This document shows, in pieces, positions 1 to 6,460 of a stretch of 10,136 bases of DNA. Location of the stretch: the NCBI GenBank assembly GCA_016763815.1, contig JAESTB010000091.1, positions 1 through 10,136 on the forward strand, written 5' to 3'. Under the pieces are notes generated by a model. That model was not told the DNA's origin. It searched no databases and worked only from the letters and a program-made list of their open reading frames with translations. Origin of the DNA: Arenicella sp. (lineage in GTDB: Bacteria > Pseudomonadota > Gammaproteobacteria > Arenicellales > Arenicellaceae). How positions within the stretch are numbered: the first letter of the stretch is position 1; every line of letters starts with the position of its first letter. The position numbers were made by a program, and so were the translations under genes.

Positions 1-2079
1 GGAAAAACAAAAGCAGAAACAAAAGCAGAAACAAAAATAGAATCAAATCTTACAGCACAATTTGAATCGGCAAGGCAGATCGCTGAAATCAAAGTGAAAC
101 AACAAATAGAGCATGAAAATGCCGAACAAAATCAAGTTAACACCTGTCATAAATTAGAACGCTATTGCCAATCCTTAGCGCCACTTAGTCTGATAGAACT
201 TGCCGATGAGCAGTTAAGTATGAATACCGCACTCGGTGATGCGCTAGCCACTTGGTTGGCGAATGCGGATATTACCAACCCTGCCCCAGCACTCGCCAAT
301 GATTTTTTGACCGCGCAAAAATCGCTAAGCGGCTTATCTGACCTTATTCAATGCACTTCTCAAACCGATATCGATCTGAAGCGTTTAAAGTCAATTTTAA
401 ACGCCTTGAGCTGGCACAAAAAGTATTCAGATCTATTCGCACTGCTCGAAGCTAAGTTACTTCTTGAGACCTTAAGCAAGCAAAACAAGGATCAGTTAAA
501 GCAACACAAAGAGAGCCTCGACTCGCTGCATAAACGTATTAATCGACTGCTAGGTACCTCTAACAAAGGCGACATAAAAAAAGCAAAGCAAGAGTTGGCG
601 GCAACCGGCAAAGCGGCCACTCACTTCTCCGGTAAAGAACGCAAGACCTTAGATGAACGCGTGGAAATGGCGTCGGAGATTGTCTCGAAGATGAACGATT
701 GGCAAAATTTTGCCATCGAACCAAAGTTGATCGAACTGTGTGACTCGATGGAGAAGCTAGTAGATTCTAAATCACACCCTGATAAGCTAGCTCAGCAGAT
801 TGCAAAACTACAAACCAACTGGAAAAATCTCGGCCACACTGACCTATCAGATGATTACTGGCAGCGATTCAAAAAGGCCGCCGATCTTGCCTACACGCCT
901 TGCGCGGCTTTTTTTGATCAGCGTCGTGCAACTCAACAGGAAAACCTAGCCAAGCGAGAACCATTGCTAATTCAAATGCGATCAATACTCGATAACACCG
1001 ACTGGGATGGGGCTCCAGATTACAAAAAAGTTGAATTAAGCCTACGCGACATTAGTAATGACTGGCGTAAAATCAAAGATGTTGAGCACAAGGCAGGCCA
1101 AAAGCAATGGGACCGGTTGAATGCTATTCGCCAACAGGTATATCAACGATTTGACGTTGTATATGACGATAATATCGAGCAGAAAAATCAACTCATAGCT
1201 CAAGTTAACAAACTTTGCGACGGGCCAGTAAACGACGATTACTTAGACAAACTTAAATTATTTCAGAGTCGTTGGCAGCAAATTGGTGTGACTCGGCGCA
1301 AACAAGATCAGCAAGCTTGGACGTTATTTCGAGCCGCTGGTGACCGTTTATTTAAACAAGTCACAGAGTCGCGCAACCAGAAACGTGCGGTTGAAGACCA
1401 GCAAATACAAGCCTATAGAGACGTAATCAACGAGTTACATGCCTTGGCTAAATCGGCCTCCGAGCTATCCGAGGCAGATAGCCAATTTGAACAACTTAAT
1501 CAAAACTACAGATCCTTGCCGCGGTTGCCAAGTGCTTTACCCGAGAAACTACTAGAACGCCTGGAATCCGATTTTCTTAGAGCTGGCGAAGCCTACGCTA
1601 AGGCTCATGATCGAATTATTCAGAACTCAAAAGATCGGCTTATCGATAAGCTGCGTGACAAGGCCGAAATATGCCGCCAACTTGAGTCGGCTTTTGTCGA
1701 CAGTAATACCAACTTGATCACTCAATTGCAAAGCAAAATTGAAAGTATTGATATCACCGATAAGGCACTCGATAAGCGATTTAGCACACGCCTACGTGCG
1801 GCAAGCAGCTTAGATAAATCCGAAGCAAGCCGATCGCGGACTATGATGTGTATCGACTTAGAGATATTGCTCGATGTCGCCAGTCCAGAACAAGATAAGT
1901 CGCTGCGCATGCAGGTTCAGCTAGATCGAATGAAAAACAAAGGATTTGGCCACACGGTTGTCGAGAAGAGCAACGCTGTTGCAAGTGCCAAATTAGATTG
2001 GTTATGCCTGGCTGGTGCCGACCCTAATTTGCAATTGGTATTGAATAAACGTTTCGATACCCTGATCGCTAAAACTTAG
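1..2079 (+). CDS. DUF349 domain-containing protein, 5'-truncated by the window edge
   Basis: The reading frame is open from base 1, so the GTG at 94 is an internal codon or at best an alternative start. At least 692 codons are present. The first residues encode a short T-K-A-E repeat made by a 12-bp tandem repeat. The protein is highly charged and looks almost entirely helical. Three DUF349 repeats are visible, counting from the GTG at 94: about residues 235-305 (core LQTNWKNLG), 312-375 (core ISNDWRKIK) and 385-460 (core QSRWQQIGV). Each has the family's W-x-x-[IL] core followed by a helix rich in F, R and K. The long helical C-terminal part (about 470-661) resembles that of large gammaproteobacterial DUF349 proteins, which are often longer than this fragment. 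The molecular function of DUF349 proteins is not established, and I see no enzyme motif, signal peptide or membrane segment, so it is probably cytoplasmic. The 3' end overlaps the convergent YkgJ-like gene by 4 bp. The family call is firm; the function is unknown. Confidence 0.88.
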   Translation, partial: GKTKAETKAETKIESNLTAQFESARQIAEIKVKQQIEHENAEQNQVNTCHKLERYCQSLAPLSLIELADEQLSMNTALGDALATWLANADITNPAPALANDFLTAQKSLSGLSDLIQCTSQTDIDLKRLKSILNALSWHKKYSDLFALLEAKLLLETLSKQNKDQLKQHKESLDSLHKRINRLLGTSNKGDIKKAKQELAATGKAATHFSGKERKTLDERVEMASEIVSKMNDWQNFAIEPKLIELCDSMEKLVDSKSHPDKLAQQIAKLQTNWKNLGHTDLSDDYWQRFKKAADLAYTPCAAFFDQRRATQQENLAKREPLLIQMRSILDNTDWDGAPDYKKVELSLRDISNDWRKIKDVEHKAGQKQWDRLNAIRQQVYQRFDVVYDDNIEQKNQLIAQVNKLCDGPVNDDYLDKLKLFQSRWQQIGVTRRKQDQQAWTLFRAAGDRLFKQVTESRNQKRAVEDQQIQAYRDVINELHALAKSASELSEADSQFEQLNQNYRSLPRLPSALPEKLLERLESDFLRAGEAYAKAHDRIIQNSKDRLIDKLRDKAEICRQLESAFVDSNTNLITQLQSKIESIDITDKALDKRFSTRLRAASSLDKSEASRSRTMMCIDLEILLDVASPEQDKSLRMQVQLDRMKNKGFGHTVVEKSNAVASAKLDWLCLAGADPNLQLVLNKRFDTLIAKT
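7..42 (+). repeat. 12-bp tandem repeat, three units, inside the DUF349 gene
   Basis: Units acaaaagcagaa at 7-18 and 19-30 are identical. A third, diverged unit (acaaaaatagaa) follows at 31-42. The period is a multiple of three, so it encodes T-K-A-E, T-K-A-E, T-K-I-E without shifting the frame. It may continue left of the window. It probably encodes a charged helical or disordered linker that could vary in length between strains. Confidence 0.75.
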
Positions 2080-2450
2080 CGGTCGTTAGCCATGATGTCA
2101 TTTAAGGTTTGTTGGGCCTGTTTAAGGTCCCGCAAGTCTTTGGCTTCCAACATCTCGCAATCGTCCTTGATCATATCTGAAATCGTAGCTGGGTAAGCAC
2201 GGCAATCCTCTGGGCGGTCTAAATAGATACCACAGAGGTAACGCGCTGAGTCTGGGTCTTTCTTCAGCCACGGACAAAGCTCGATGAGCTCTTTAGAGCT
2301 CGGGTCAAACCATATCAACCCGTCATCGCTTACAAACTCAGTGATATCTGGCCGAAAGCTATCCCAAAGTTGAATATCTTGCTCCGACGCAGACAGCTGC
2401 CCGTTACTATATTTGACACAGCATTTACCGCAGGCGTTACATGCCTTCAT
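2076..2450 (-). CDS. YkgJ-type cysteine-cluster protein (UPF0153 / CxxCxxCC family)
   Basis: This 124-residue protein begins with the family's metal-binding signature C-x2-C-x2-C-C at residues 4-11. It continues with the other conserved cysteines in typical surroundings: C59 in LCPWL, C73 in YLCGIY and C83 in RPEDCRAYP. These Cys clusters are thought to bind zinc or an iron-sulfur centre, but no reaction is established for the short members. Length and motif order fit a complete protein starting at the ATG at 2450, although no strong Shine-Dalgarno sequence precedes it. The gene converges with the DUF349 gene and its stop overlaps that gene by 4 bp, leaving no room for a separate terminator. 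It lies 72 bp downstream of the transporter on the same strand and could be read through from it. The family is confident, the role unknown. Confidence 0.85.
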   Translation of the reverse strand: MKACNACGKCCVKYSNGQLSASEQDIQLWDSFRPDITEFVSDDGLIWFDPSSKELIELCPWLKKDPDSARYLCGIYLDRPEDCRAYPATISDMIKDDCEMLEAKDLRDLKQAQQTLNDIMANDR

Positions 2451-2522
2451 ATCAATAGAATGTTTTTAATGAGTGAGATATTAAAGCCATATGCGGCAAC
2501 AAACCGTAGATGAGAGAAAAAC

Positions 2523-3422
2523 TTAAGTTACTACTGGTCTTGAGCCTCGCCGGTGCCAGGTAATCAGCAGCGCAGCGATTAGCATCTGAATCGCGCCGTA
2601 GAGCAATACGGTGAATAGCACCATGTCGCCAAGCGTGTTTGAAGCTCCTAGTACGACAGGAAACATCGATGCTTTGATCAACACGCCAAGATTAACATTG
2701 CGTACCACCATTTCCATTTGAACCGCTGTAATGTCGGGCTTAGTAAAGCCAAAAACGGTCGGCAAAACCCATCCCGCAACGGTAAGCGCTAAAACAAAGG
2801 CTATTACTAACAGAATATTTCCACCACCAAACGCGTCGATATCCAATCGGCCGGCGATAGAAGAGCCAATAACAATTAAAGCAATGCCGAACAATGATGC
2901 CCTGATGCACCATTTCGAAATTGCAGCGGCGTACTTGGGTAACATAGCTAAAATCACCATGCCAATGGCCAAAGGCAGCAGTAATGTTAAGGCGATATCG
3001 TTAACTATTTGGGCTGTCGGCATAGCAAAACCAGCCGGCAAATACTCAATAATCAACACCTTCAAGATAAACGGTGTAGTAAGCAGGCACGCCAGCGTTG
3101 TTATTGCCGTAACCGAAATCGATAACGGGCTATTACCCTTGGCCATATAGGTAAATATATTCGACGTGGTGCCGCCAGGAATAGCGGCGATTAACGCCAT
3201 GCCAACCGCAACGCCACCAACAATGCCAGCCATACTGATGAACAAATAAGCCAGAAAGGGAACCAGAACCAACTGCATAAGGGTGCCAATAGTAACCGAC
3301 TTTGGCGCCTTCATAACATCACTAAAATCTACCACAGTGAGCGTTGCCCCCATGCCGAGCATGGCAAACACTAATTGAAATGCTGCAAACCAATACTCAT
3401 ACGCAATGTAAATTTCGCCCAT
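2523..3422 (-). CDS. Bile acid:sodium symporter family (BASS/SBF) transporter
   Basis: This 299-residue, very hydrophobic inner-membrane protein has about nine or ten membrane spans. Family marks are the N-terminal GMGATLTVVDF segment (23-33) followed by a K-x-P-K-S-V-x-I-G turn, the PGGTTSN motif (82-88) in the first discontinuous helix, and E237 with the RNVNLG stretch (241-246) that matches the E-x-x-x-[QR]-N sodium-binding region of the second crossover helix. Members move organic anions with sodium; substrates include bile acids, pantoate and other 2-oxo or organic acids, and the sequence does not show which applies here. The start has a good ribosome site (aagga about 6 bp before ATG). 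It lies 114 bp downstream of a LysR gene on the same strand, suggesting that this regulator controls it or is cotranscribed with it. The family call is strong; the substrate is open. Confidence 0.9.
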   Translation of the reverse strand: MGEIYIAYEYWFAAFQLVFAMLGMGATLTVVDFSDVMKAPKSVTIGTLMQLVLVPFLAYLFISMAGIVGGVAVGMALIAAIPGGTTSNIFTYMAKGNSPLSISVTAITTLACLLTTPFILKVLIIEYLPAGFAMPTAQIVNDIALTLLLPLAIGMVILAMLPKYAAAISKWCIRASLFGIALIVIGSSIAGRLDIDAFGGGNILLVIAFVLALTVAGWVLPTVFGFTKPDITAVQMEMVVRNVNLGVLIKASMFPVVLGASNTLGDMVLFTVLLYGAIQMLIAALLITWHRRGSRPVVT

Positions 3423-3536
3423 GTTGTTCCTTATATTTTAACTCTAACTATTTTTGTAAAATGATGGTAAACGATTTGCGCCATCGACGCTTATTCAATT
3501 AACACATCTGCCGTCATACAAGGTTTCGGAATTGGC

Positions 3537-4370
3537 TCATAAATCTTTTATAAGCATTTGAATTAAATCGGCTTTTTCATTATCTTGATGATAGATTGCG
3601 TAAGCCTTTCTTTCAAAAATTGGTGCATCTTCTACATAAAATAGTTGCCCTTCTGCTATTGCCGAAGCGACTGACGGCTCAGCAAGGTAAGCACTGCCAA
3701 CATTGTTTTTCAAATAATTGAGAGCGATACGGCCCAATCCAGTGGTTAATCGAGTCGCGCGTATTTCAGGAAACTGAGCGGCAAATTTCACCGCAAAATT
3801 CAAACCCCAATTCACATTAATAAAGCCACTATTAAACGCCGACTCGATACTATCGCTATCGCAGGAAGACACTAGTCGCAGTCGTATCGTCTTAAGCGGC
3901 TGCGAAATCAGGTTCAAGCCTTGCGCCGCATCGTAGACAAATGCAAGGTCCATACTACCGCTCATTATTTGCTTGATCATCGTAGAGGTGCCGTAAGTGT
4001 CGGCGGTAATCGCCAGCGGCAGATCCATTTTACTGACGTTGGCTAACCAATCTTGCAAGCTGATGTCCCACAGGCCAGAGAGGCCGCCAATAGTCAAGGT
4101 GTGCAAAACATCCTCAGGCATAGCAACCTCATGACATGCCCTGCCCCATAGTGTCAAAATGCTCTTGGCGTGAGATACCAGAGCCTCGCCACTCTTGGTC
4201 AAATGAATGTTACTACGTTCGCGTACGAAGAGCTCGGTTGCTAAACCTTCTTCAAGCGCTTTAATTCTAGCGCTGACGGTAGACTGAGAAACAAATAAAT
4301 TCTCCGCCGCATGACCGAAGTGACGCGTCTTAGCGACTTCTAAAAATGTTTTTAACGCATTAATATCCAT
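3537..4370 (-). CDS. LysR-type transcriptional regulator, HdfR-like
   Basis: This 277-residue protein has the standard LysR layout. A winged helix-turn-helix occupies residues 1-60, with recognition-helix region FVSQSTVSARIKALE at about 26-40 and wing ELFVRERSNIHLT. A linker helix follows, then an effector-binding domain from about residue 90 to the end. The N-terminus (LKTFLEVAKTRHFGHAAENLF) is very close in pattern to HdfR, a LysR regulator known in enterobacteria as a repressor of the flagellar master operon. The effector domain is diverged enough that I do not assign the symbol. An AGGT ribosome-site core lies just upstream of the ATG at 4370, and a consensus TATAAT lies about 33 bp upstream. 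It precedes the BASS transporter in the same direction, so the natural target is that transporter, its own promoter, or both (inference). The effector is unknown. Confidence 0.9.
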   Translation of the reverse strand: MDINALKTFLEVAKTRHFGHAAENLFVSQSTVSARIKALEEGLATELFVRERSNIHLTKSGEALVSHAKSILTLWGRACHEVAMPEDVLHTLTIGGLSGLWDISLQDWLANVSKMDLPLAITADTYGTSTMIKQIMSGSMDLAFVYDAAQGLNLISQPLKTIRLRLVSSCDSDSIESAFNSGFINVNWGLNFAVKFAAQFPEIRATRLTTGLGRIALNYLKNNVGSAYLAEPSVASAIAEGQLFYVEDAPIFERKAYAIYHQDNEKADLIQMLIKDL

Positions 4371-4684
4371 GAGTACCTACCGTTGAACTTGAGAAACTCG
4401 AAATTATATAGGCGGCATTGCGTGATTGAGAGTCAATCGGCAAAACCGATTATCACGTCCAAAATAAATCTTTTTACAAGCTCGCACAATAGGCAAATAC
4501 TAATTCTGTCGCTAGTGGTTAGATCGATAGGCATTAGGCAACAATTTGCAACCCATAAGCGTAATAGTAATGAGATTGGACCTAATCACTATTCCTAGCC
4601 ACTAATGATACGTAACACGGCCGTTTAGGCTTAAAACGAGCATTAAACGAGTTGATAACCAATCATCACAAAACGGGATAAGTA
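4371..4684. other. Intergenic region between the divergent LysR and PA3496-like genes
   Basis: This stretch of 314 bp is AT-rich and holds no convincing gene; a 71-codon frame starting at a TTG has no homology signal. It must contain the promoters of both flanking divergent genes. Visible details are the TATAAT/TATATA cluster at 4403-4410 and a direct repeat ttaaaacgag (4631-4640) / ttaaacgag (4643-4651) spaced 12 bp apart, just upstream of the plus-strand gene. The repeat could be a regulator site, but nothing identifies the protein. Confidence 0.5.
4403..4408 (-). promoter_or_regulatory. Possible -10 element for the LysR gene
   Basis: Read on the minus strand, 4408-4403 is TATAAT, an exact sigma-70 -10 hexamer about 33 bp before the LysR start codon. 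No good -35 lies 16-18 bp upstream; the nearest TTGACT-like match is about 22 bp away. The call rests on position and one hexamer only. A plus-strand TTGAAC (4383-4388), 16 bp, TATATA (4405-4410) arrangement overlaps it and could drive transcription towards the small gene at 4685. Confidence 0.35.
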
Positions 4685-4927
4685 ATGGCTAAGCAATCTG
4701 ACGTTAAGGACACACAGATAGACCGAAATGCATCTACCTATCAAAATGAACCCAACTATAGCGAATTGGAGGAATTTGAATTTGATGATGATGATTTTTT
4801 CGAACAATACACCAAACATAGTCCGAAAGGCACTACACGGTCGCAGCAAGCGCGGCGCCGAATTGAACAACTGAGTGAAGAGCGCGAACTAAAAAAGCGC
4901 CTAAACGAATGTTATTTTGACGAATGA
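4685..4927 (+). CDS. Small acidic/basic protein resembling the PA3496 family
   Basis: This 80-residue soluble protein has three parts: a polar N-terminus, a strongly acidic patch (residues 29-40, with four consecutive Asp) and a basic helical C-terminus (ARRRIEQLSEERELKKRLN, 56-74). The A-R-R-R-I-E-x-L-x-E-x-x-x-L-x-x-x-L pattern at the C-terminus is what I recall of small gammaproteobacterial PA3496-type proteins, described as putative envelope-integrity factors. No signal peptide or membrane span is present, so an envelope role would be indirect. The ribosome site is weak (ggga about 6 bp upstream). The gene stands alone, divergent from LysR. The coding call is supported by the coherent charge pattern and a family-like C-terminus; the family name is a moderate-confidence memory match. 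Confidence 0.65.
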   Translation: MAKQSDVKDTQIDRNASTYQNEPNYSELEEFEFDDDDFFEQYTKHSPKGTTRSQQARRRIEQLSEERELKKRLNECYFDE

Positions 4928-4948
4928 GCTTTTTATCTTGTTAAACGA

Positions 4949-4974
4949 AATTGGCCAAATAAATTAGGCCAATT
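4949..4974. terminator. Hairpin downstream of the PA3496-like gene, possible terminator
   Basis: A perfect 8-bp stem, aattggcc (4949-4956) with ggccaatt (4967-4974), encloses a 10-nt loop and starts 22 bp after the stop at 4927. There is no T-run on the plus side. On the minus side the stem is followed by tttcgttt, so it might end minus-strand transcripts arriving from the dusC side. It is weak as an intrinsic terminator and could be a protein site instead. Confidence 0.4.
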
Positions 4975-5008
4975 AGCGGATTATAGAGTATGACCAGCCT
5001 TGTTTGGC

Positions 5009-5110
5009 TCAGGTCAGCAGAGGAAGCGCCGACATCAGAAAATAAACGGTCAATGAGATTGCCATCCAAATCTTGTAACCCAGTGATGGTGTTGTTAAAG
5101 ATTTACTCAT
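5009..5110 (-). CDS. Possible 33-residue single-span membrane microprotein
   Basis: A short minus-strand frame starts at ATG 5110 and stops at TGA 5009. Its product has a polar N-terminus with K3 and K13, then a continuous hydrophobic stretch (about IWMAISLTVYFLMSALPLLT, 14-33) that would form one membrane helix and ends at the stop. This charge-then-hydrophobic layout is typical of real bacterial small membrane proteins, and the region would otherwise be empty. Against it, no clear Shine-Dalgarno precedes the ATG, the frame is short enough to arise by chance, and I recognise no family. It lies downstream of dusC, on the same strand, beyond the repeat element at 5168-5346. Treat it as a candidate only. 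Confidence 0.3.
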   Translation of the reverse strand: MSKSLTTPSLGYKIWMAISLTVYFLMSALPLLT

Positions 5111-5167
5111 TAGTTAATGAAGGTAGCGTTTGGTGGTGAAATCATTCTACCAATTTTATATTATAAT

Positions 5168-5346
5168 GAGACCTCAGCATAACTCAGGGACGAAATAAAA
5201 AGTGGTTGAAATATCTCCAATTGAGACGGAAAGCGCAGCTAATAGCGAGCTATTGGCAAGTTTCTCAAGCAAAAGTAGAAGAGTTTCAACCCAAATAAAA
5301 CAGTTACAGACATTGTTATCCGTTCGTCGAGTTATGCTGAGATCTC
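5168..5346. mobile_element. MITE-like non-autonomous repeat, copy 1 (179 bp)
   Basis: The element is bounded by 18-bp terminal inverted repeats: gagacctcagcataactc (5168-5185) and its complement with one mismatch (5329-5346). It aligns along its whole length with a second copy at 8660-8818. Inside are a second inverted pair, gttgaaa (5205-5211) / tttcaac (5284-5290), and a central hairpin, aatagc (5241-5246) / gctatt (5249-5254), so the element is a nest of three inverted repeats. It carries no transposase and no conserved open frame. The flanks are AT-rich; ttata occurs near both ends (5161-5165 and 5348-5352) but not exactly adjacent, so no clean target duplication can be claimed for this copy. 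It ends 23 bp from the dusC stop and may affect the 3' end of that transcript. The parent transposon is unknown. Confidence 0.82.
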
Positions 5347-5369
5347 TTTATACAAAACCTGAGAACATT

Positions 5370-6314
5370 TCATAACGAGGCTTCAAGCACGGCAAAGACG
5401 TCAGAAGCCAACTTAAATCGTTTTATCGCATGAAAGATTGGTGTCGCTTCTGGGTAGTGCATCCGTAAAAAAACCAACCATTGCTTTGCTCGATTGCTAA
5501 CGAACATGGGGTGTTTATTCTCACTGCGCCTGAGATAATCTAACACCAACGTTAGCACCTCTTGCCACGGCATCACTTGGTAAACGCCACTAGCAACTCG
5601 AGATTGAATGTCAGCGGCCAAGTCGGGAAACGCCATGGCACCTCGGCCTAGCATCAAATCCTGGCAACCGCTTTGTTCTAATGCATTAATGGCATCATCA
5701 GCACTCCAAATTTCACCGTTGATGATGACCGGCAAGCTGATTTTATCAGAGACTGACTTAACCACGGACCAATAGGCTGGGGGCTTGTAACGATCTTCTT
5801 TAGTACGAGCGTGAATTGCCAGCTCATTGGCACCACCATCAATAACATTCTGTACAACTTCATCTAATAAATCACTATTACTAAACCCGAGACGAATTTT
5901 AACCGTCACCGGAATCGATGGGTCGACAGCATCCCTTACCGCTCGAATAATCTCACCAACCCTCTGCGGCTCTCGCAACAAGACCGAACCACCATCACTA
6001 TTATTGACCGTTTTCGACGGACAACCAAAGTTGATATCGATACCAGGCGGCTCAAGTTTCGCTACTCGGGCGGCATTAATAGCCATAAACTTAGCATTGC
6101 CGCCAAGCAATTGAACATAGACTGGTGTACCACTCGGCGTTGTTCCACCATTTTCAAGCTCGGGCGAGAAGCGTCTGAACACATGGTTCGGTATAACTTG
6201 TTCAGTGACCCTAACAAATTCAGTTACGCAGCGGTGGTAACCCCCTATCTGAGTTAAGACCGCACGCATTTGGGCGTCTACAACCCCTTCCATCGGGGCG
6301 AGTAATATACGCAT
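5370..6314 (-). CDS. dusC: tRNA-dihydrouridine(16) synthase DusC
   Basis: This flavoenzyme reduces uridine in the D-loop of tRNA to dihydrouridine using FMN and NADPH; DusC acts at position 16. The protein starts MRILLAPMEGV, almost the DusC N-terminus. It has the DusC-type CVTEFVRV segment, the catalytic loop INFGCPSKTVN with the acid cysteine at residue 98, VKIRLG, the HARTKE motif, PVIINGEIW and MLGRGA for FMN phosphate binding, and a C-terminal helical tRNA-binding domain. I chose the ATG at 6314 (314 aa) because this gives the normal family length (E. coli DusC is about 315 aa) and puts the cysteine at the same number. The upstream GTG at 6377 would add 21 residues without homology. It is divergent from the acyl-CoA dehydrogenase and is followed closely by the MITE-like copy 1. 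No strong ribosome site is seen at either start. Confidence 0.92.
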   Translation of the reverse strand: MRILLAPMEGVVDAQMRAVLTQIGGYHRCVTEFVRVTEQVIPNHVFRRFSPELENGGTTPSGTPVYVQLLGGNAKFMAINAARVAKLEPPGIDINFGCPSKTVNNSDGGSVLLREPQRVGEIIRAVRDAVDPSIPVTVKIRLGFSNSDLLDEVVQNVIDGGANELAIHARTKEDRYKPPAYWSVVKSVSDKISLPVIINGEIWSADDAINALEQSGCQDLMLGRGAMAFPDLAADIQSRVASGVYQVMPWQEVLTLVLDYLRRSENKHPMFVSNRAKQWLVFLRMHYPEATPIFHAIKRFKLASDVFAVLEASL

Positions 6315-6388
6315 AGAGTTTGTTTGTTGAGTGTCGAGGACAGCAATTGTAACGTTAGCCGAGAGGTATTTCGACACAAGAACCGCAC

Positions 6389-6394
6389 TTTATA
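6389..6394 (-). promoter_or_regulatory. Possible -10 element for dusC
   Basis: On the minus strand 6394-6389 reads TATAAA, with a poor TTAATT 17 bp upstream. Transcription would start near 6382. That leaves about 68 nt of leader to the ATG at 6314 but almost none to the GTG at 6377, in keeping with 6314 as the true start. This is suggestive only. Confidence 0.3.
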
Positions 6395-6422
6395 ACGTAG
6401 AATGAAAGCATAATTAAAATCA

Positions 6423-6440
6423 AAGTATTTACTAATACTT
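6423..6440. promoter_or_regulatory. 18-bp palindrome upstream of the acyl-CoA dehydrogenase, possible operator
   Basis: Perfect 7-bp arms, aagtatt (6423-6429) and aatactt (6434-6440), are separated by tact. The site lies 20 bp before the ATG at 6461, overlaps a TAATAC sequence (6433-6438) that could serve as a -10, and sits in the dusC/dehydrogenase divergent spacer. The size and position would suit a dimeric repressor, for example TetR-type fatty-acid regulators, but the sequence matches no operator I know. AT-rich palindromes also occur by chance. Confidence 0.4.
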
Positions 6441-6460
6441 ACTAACGTAGAGGAACTCCA

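Larger units (their letters stand above)
4928..5369. other. Intergenic region between the PA3496-like gene and dusC
   Basis: This is 442 bp without a large gene. It holds, in order, the 8-bp-stem hairpin (4949-4974), a candidate microprotein frame on the minus strand (5009-5110), about 57 bp of AT-rich sequence with nothing recognised, and the 179-bp MITE-like element (5168-5346). The remaining 23 bp reach the stop codon of dusC. Confidence 0.6.

Noticed and set aside
2731..3150. 139-codon plus-strand frame opposite the transporter
   Set aside because: It lies wholly inside the well-supported BASS gene on the other strand and has no recognisable pattern of its own.
3423..3460. TTTACA with an AT-rich -10-like sequence before the BASS transporter
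   Set aside because: Transcription from it would start almost at the ribosome site, leaving no usable leader. Read-through from the LysR gene or a different promoter is more likely.
4383..4598. 71-codon plus-strand frame in the LysR/PA3496 spacer
   Set aside because: It starts at TTG with no ribosome site, its first bases overlap likely promoter elements, and the product has no domain-like pattern. It looks like a chance frame.
4643..4870. 75-codon minus-strand frame opposite the PA3496-like gene
   Set aside because: It overlaps the better-supported plus-strand gene, and its hydrophobic look is just the complement of that gene's acidic codons.
5202..5372. Plus-strand frame beginning gtggttgaa inside MITE-like copy 1
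   Set aside because: It is open to the 3' end of dusC but is not preserved in copy 2, which reads a different frame through the same sequence. It is therefore unlikely to encode a protein.
5827..6114. 95-codon plus-strand frame opposite dusC
   Set aside because: It is a shadow of dusC; the minus-strand product carries all the conserved motifs.
6315..6377. N-terminal extension of DusC to the GTG at 6377
   Set aside because: The 21 added residues do not resemble DusC, and starting at 6314 puts the catalytic cysteine at residue 98 as in E. coli.
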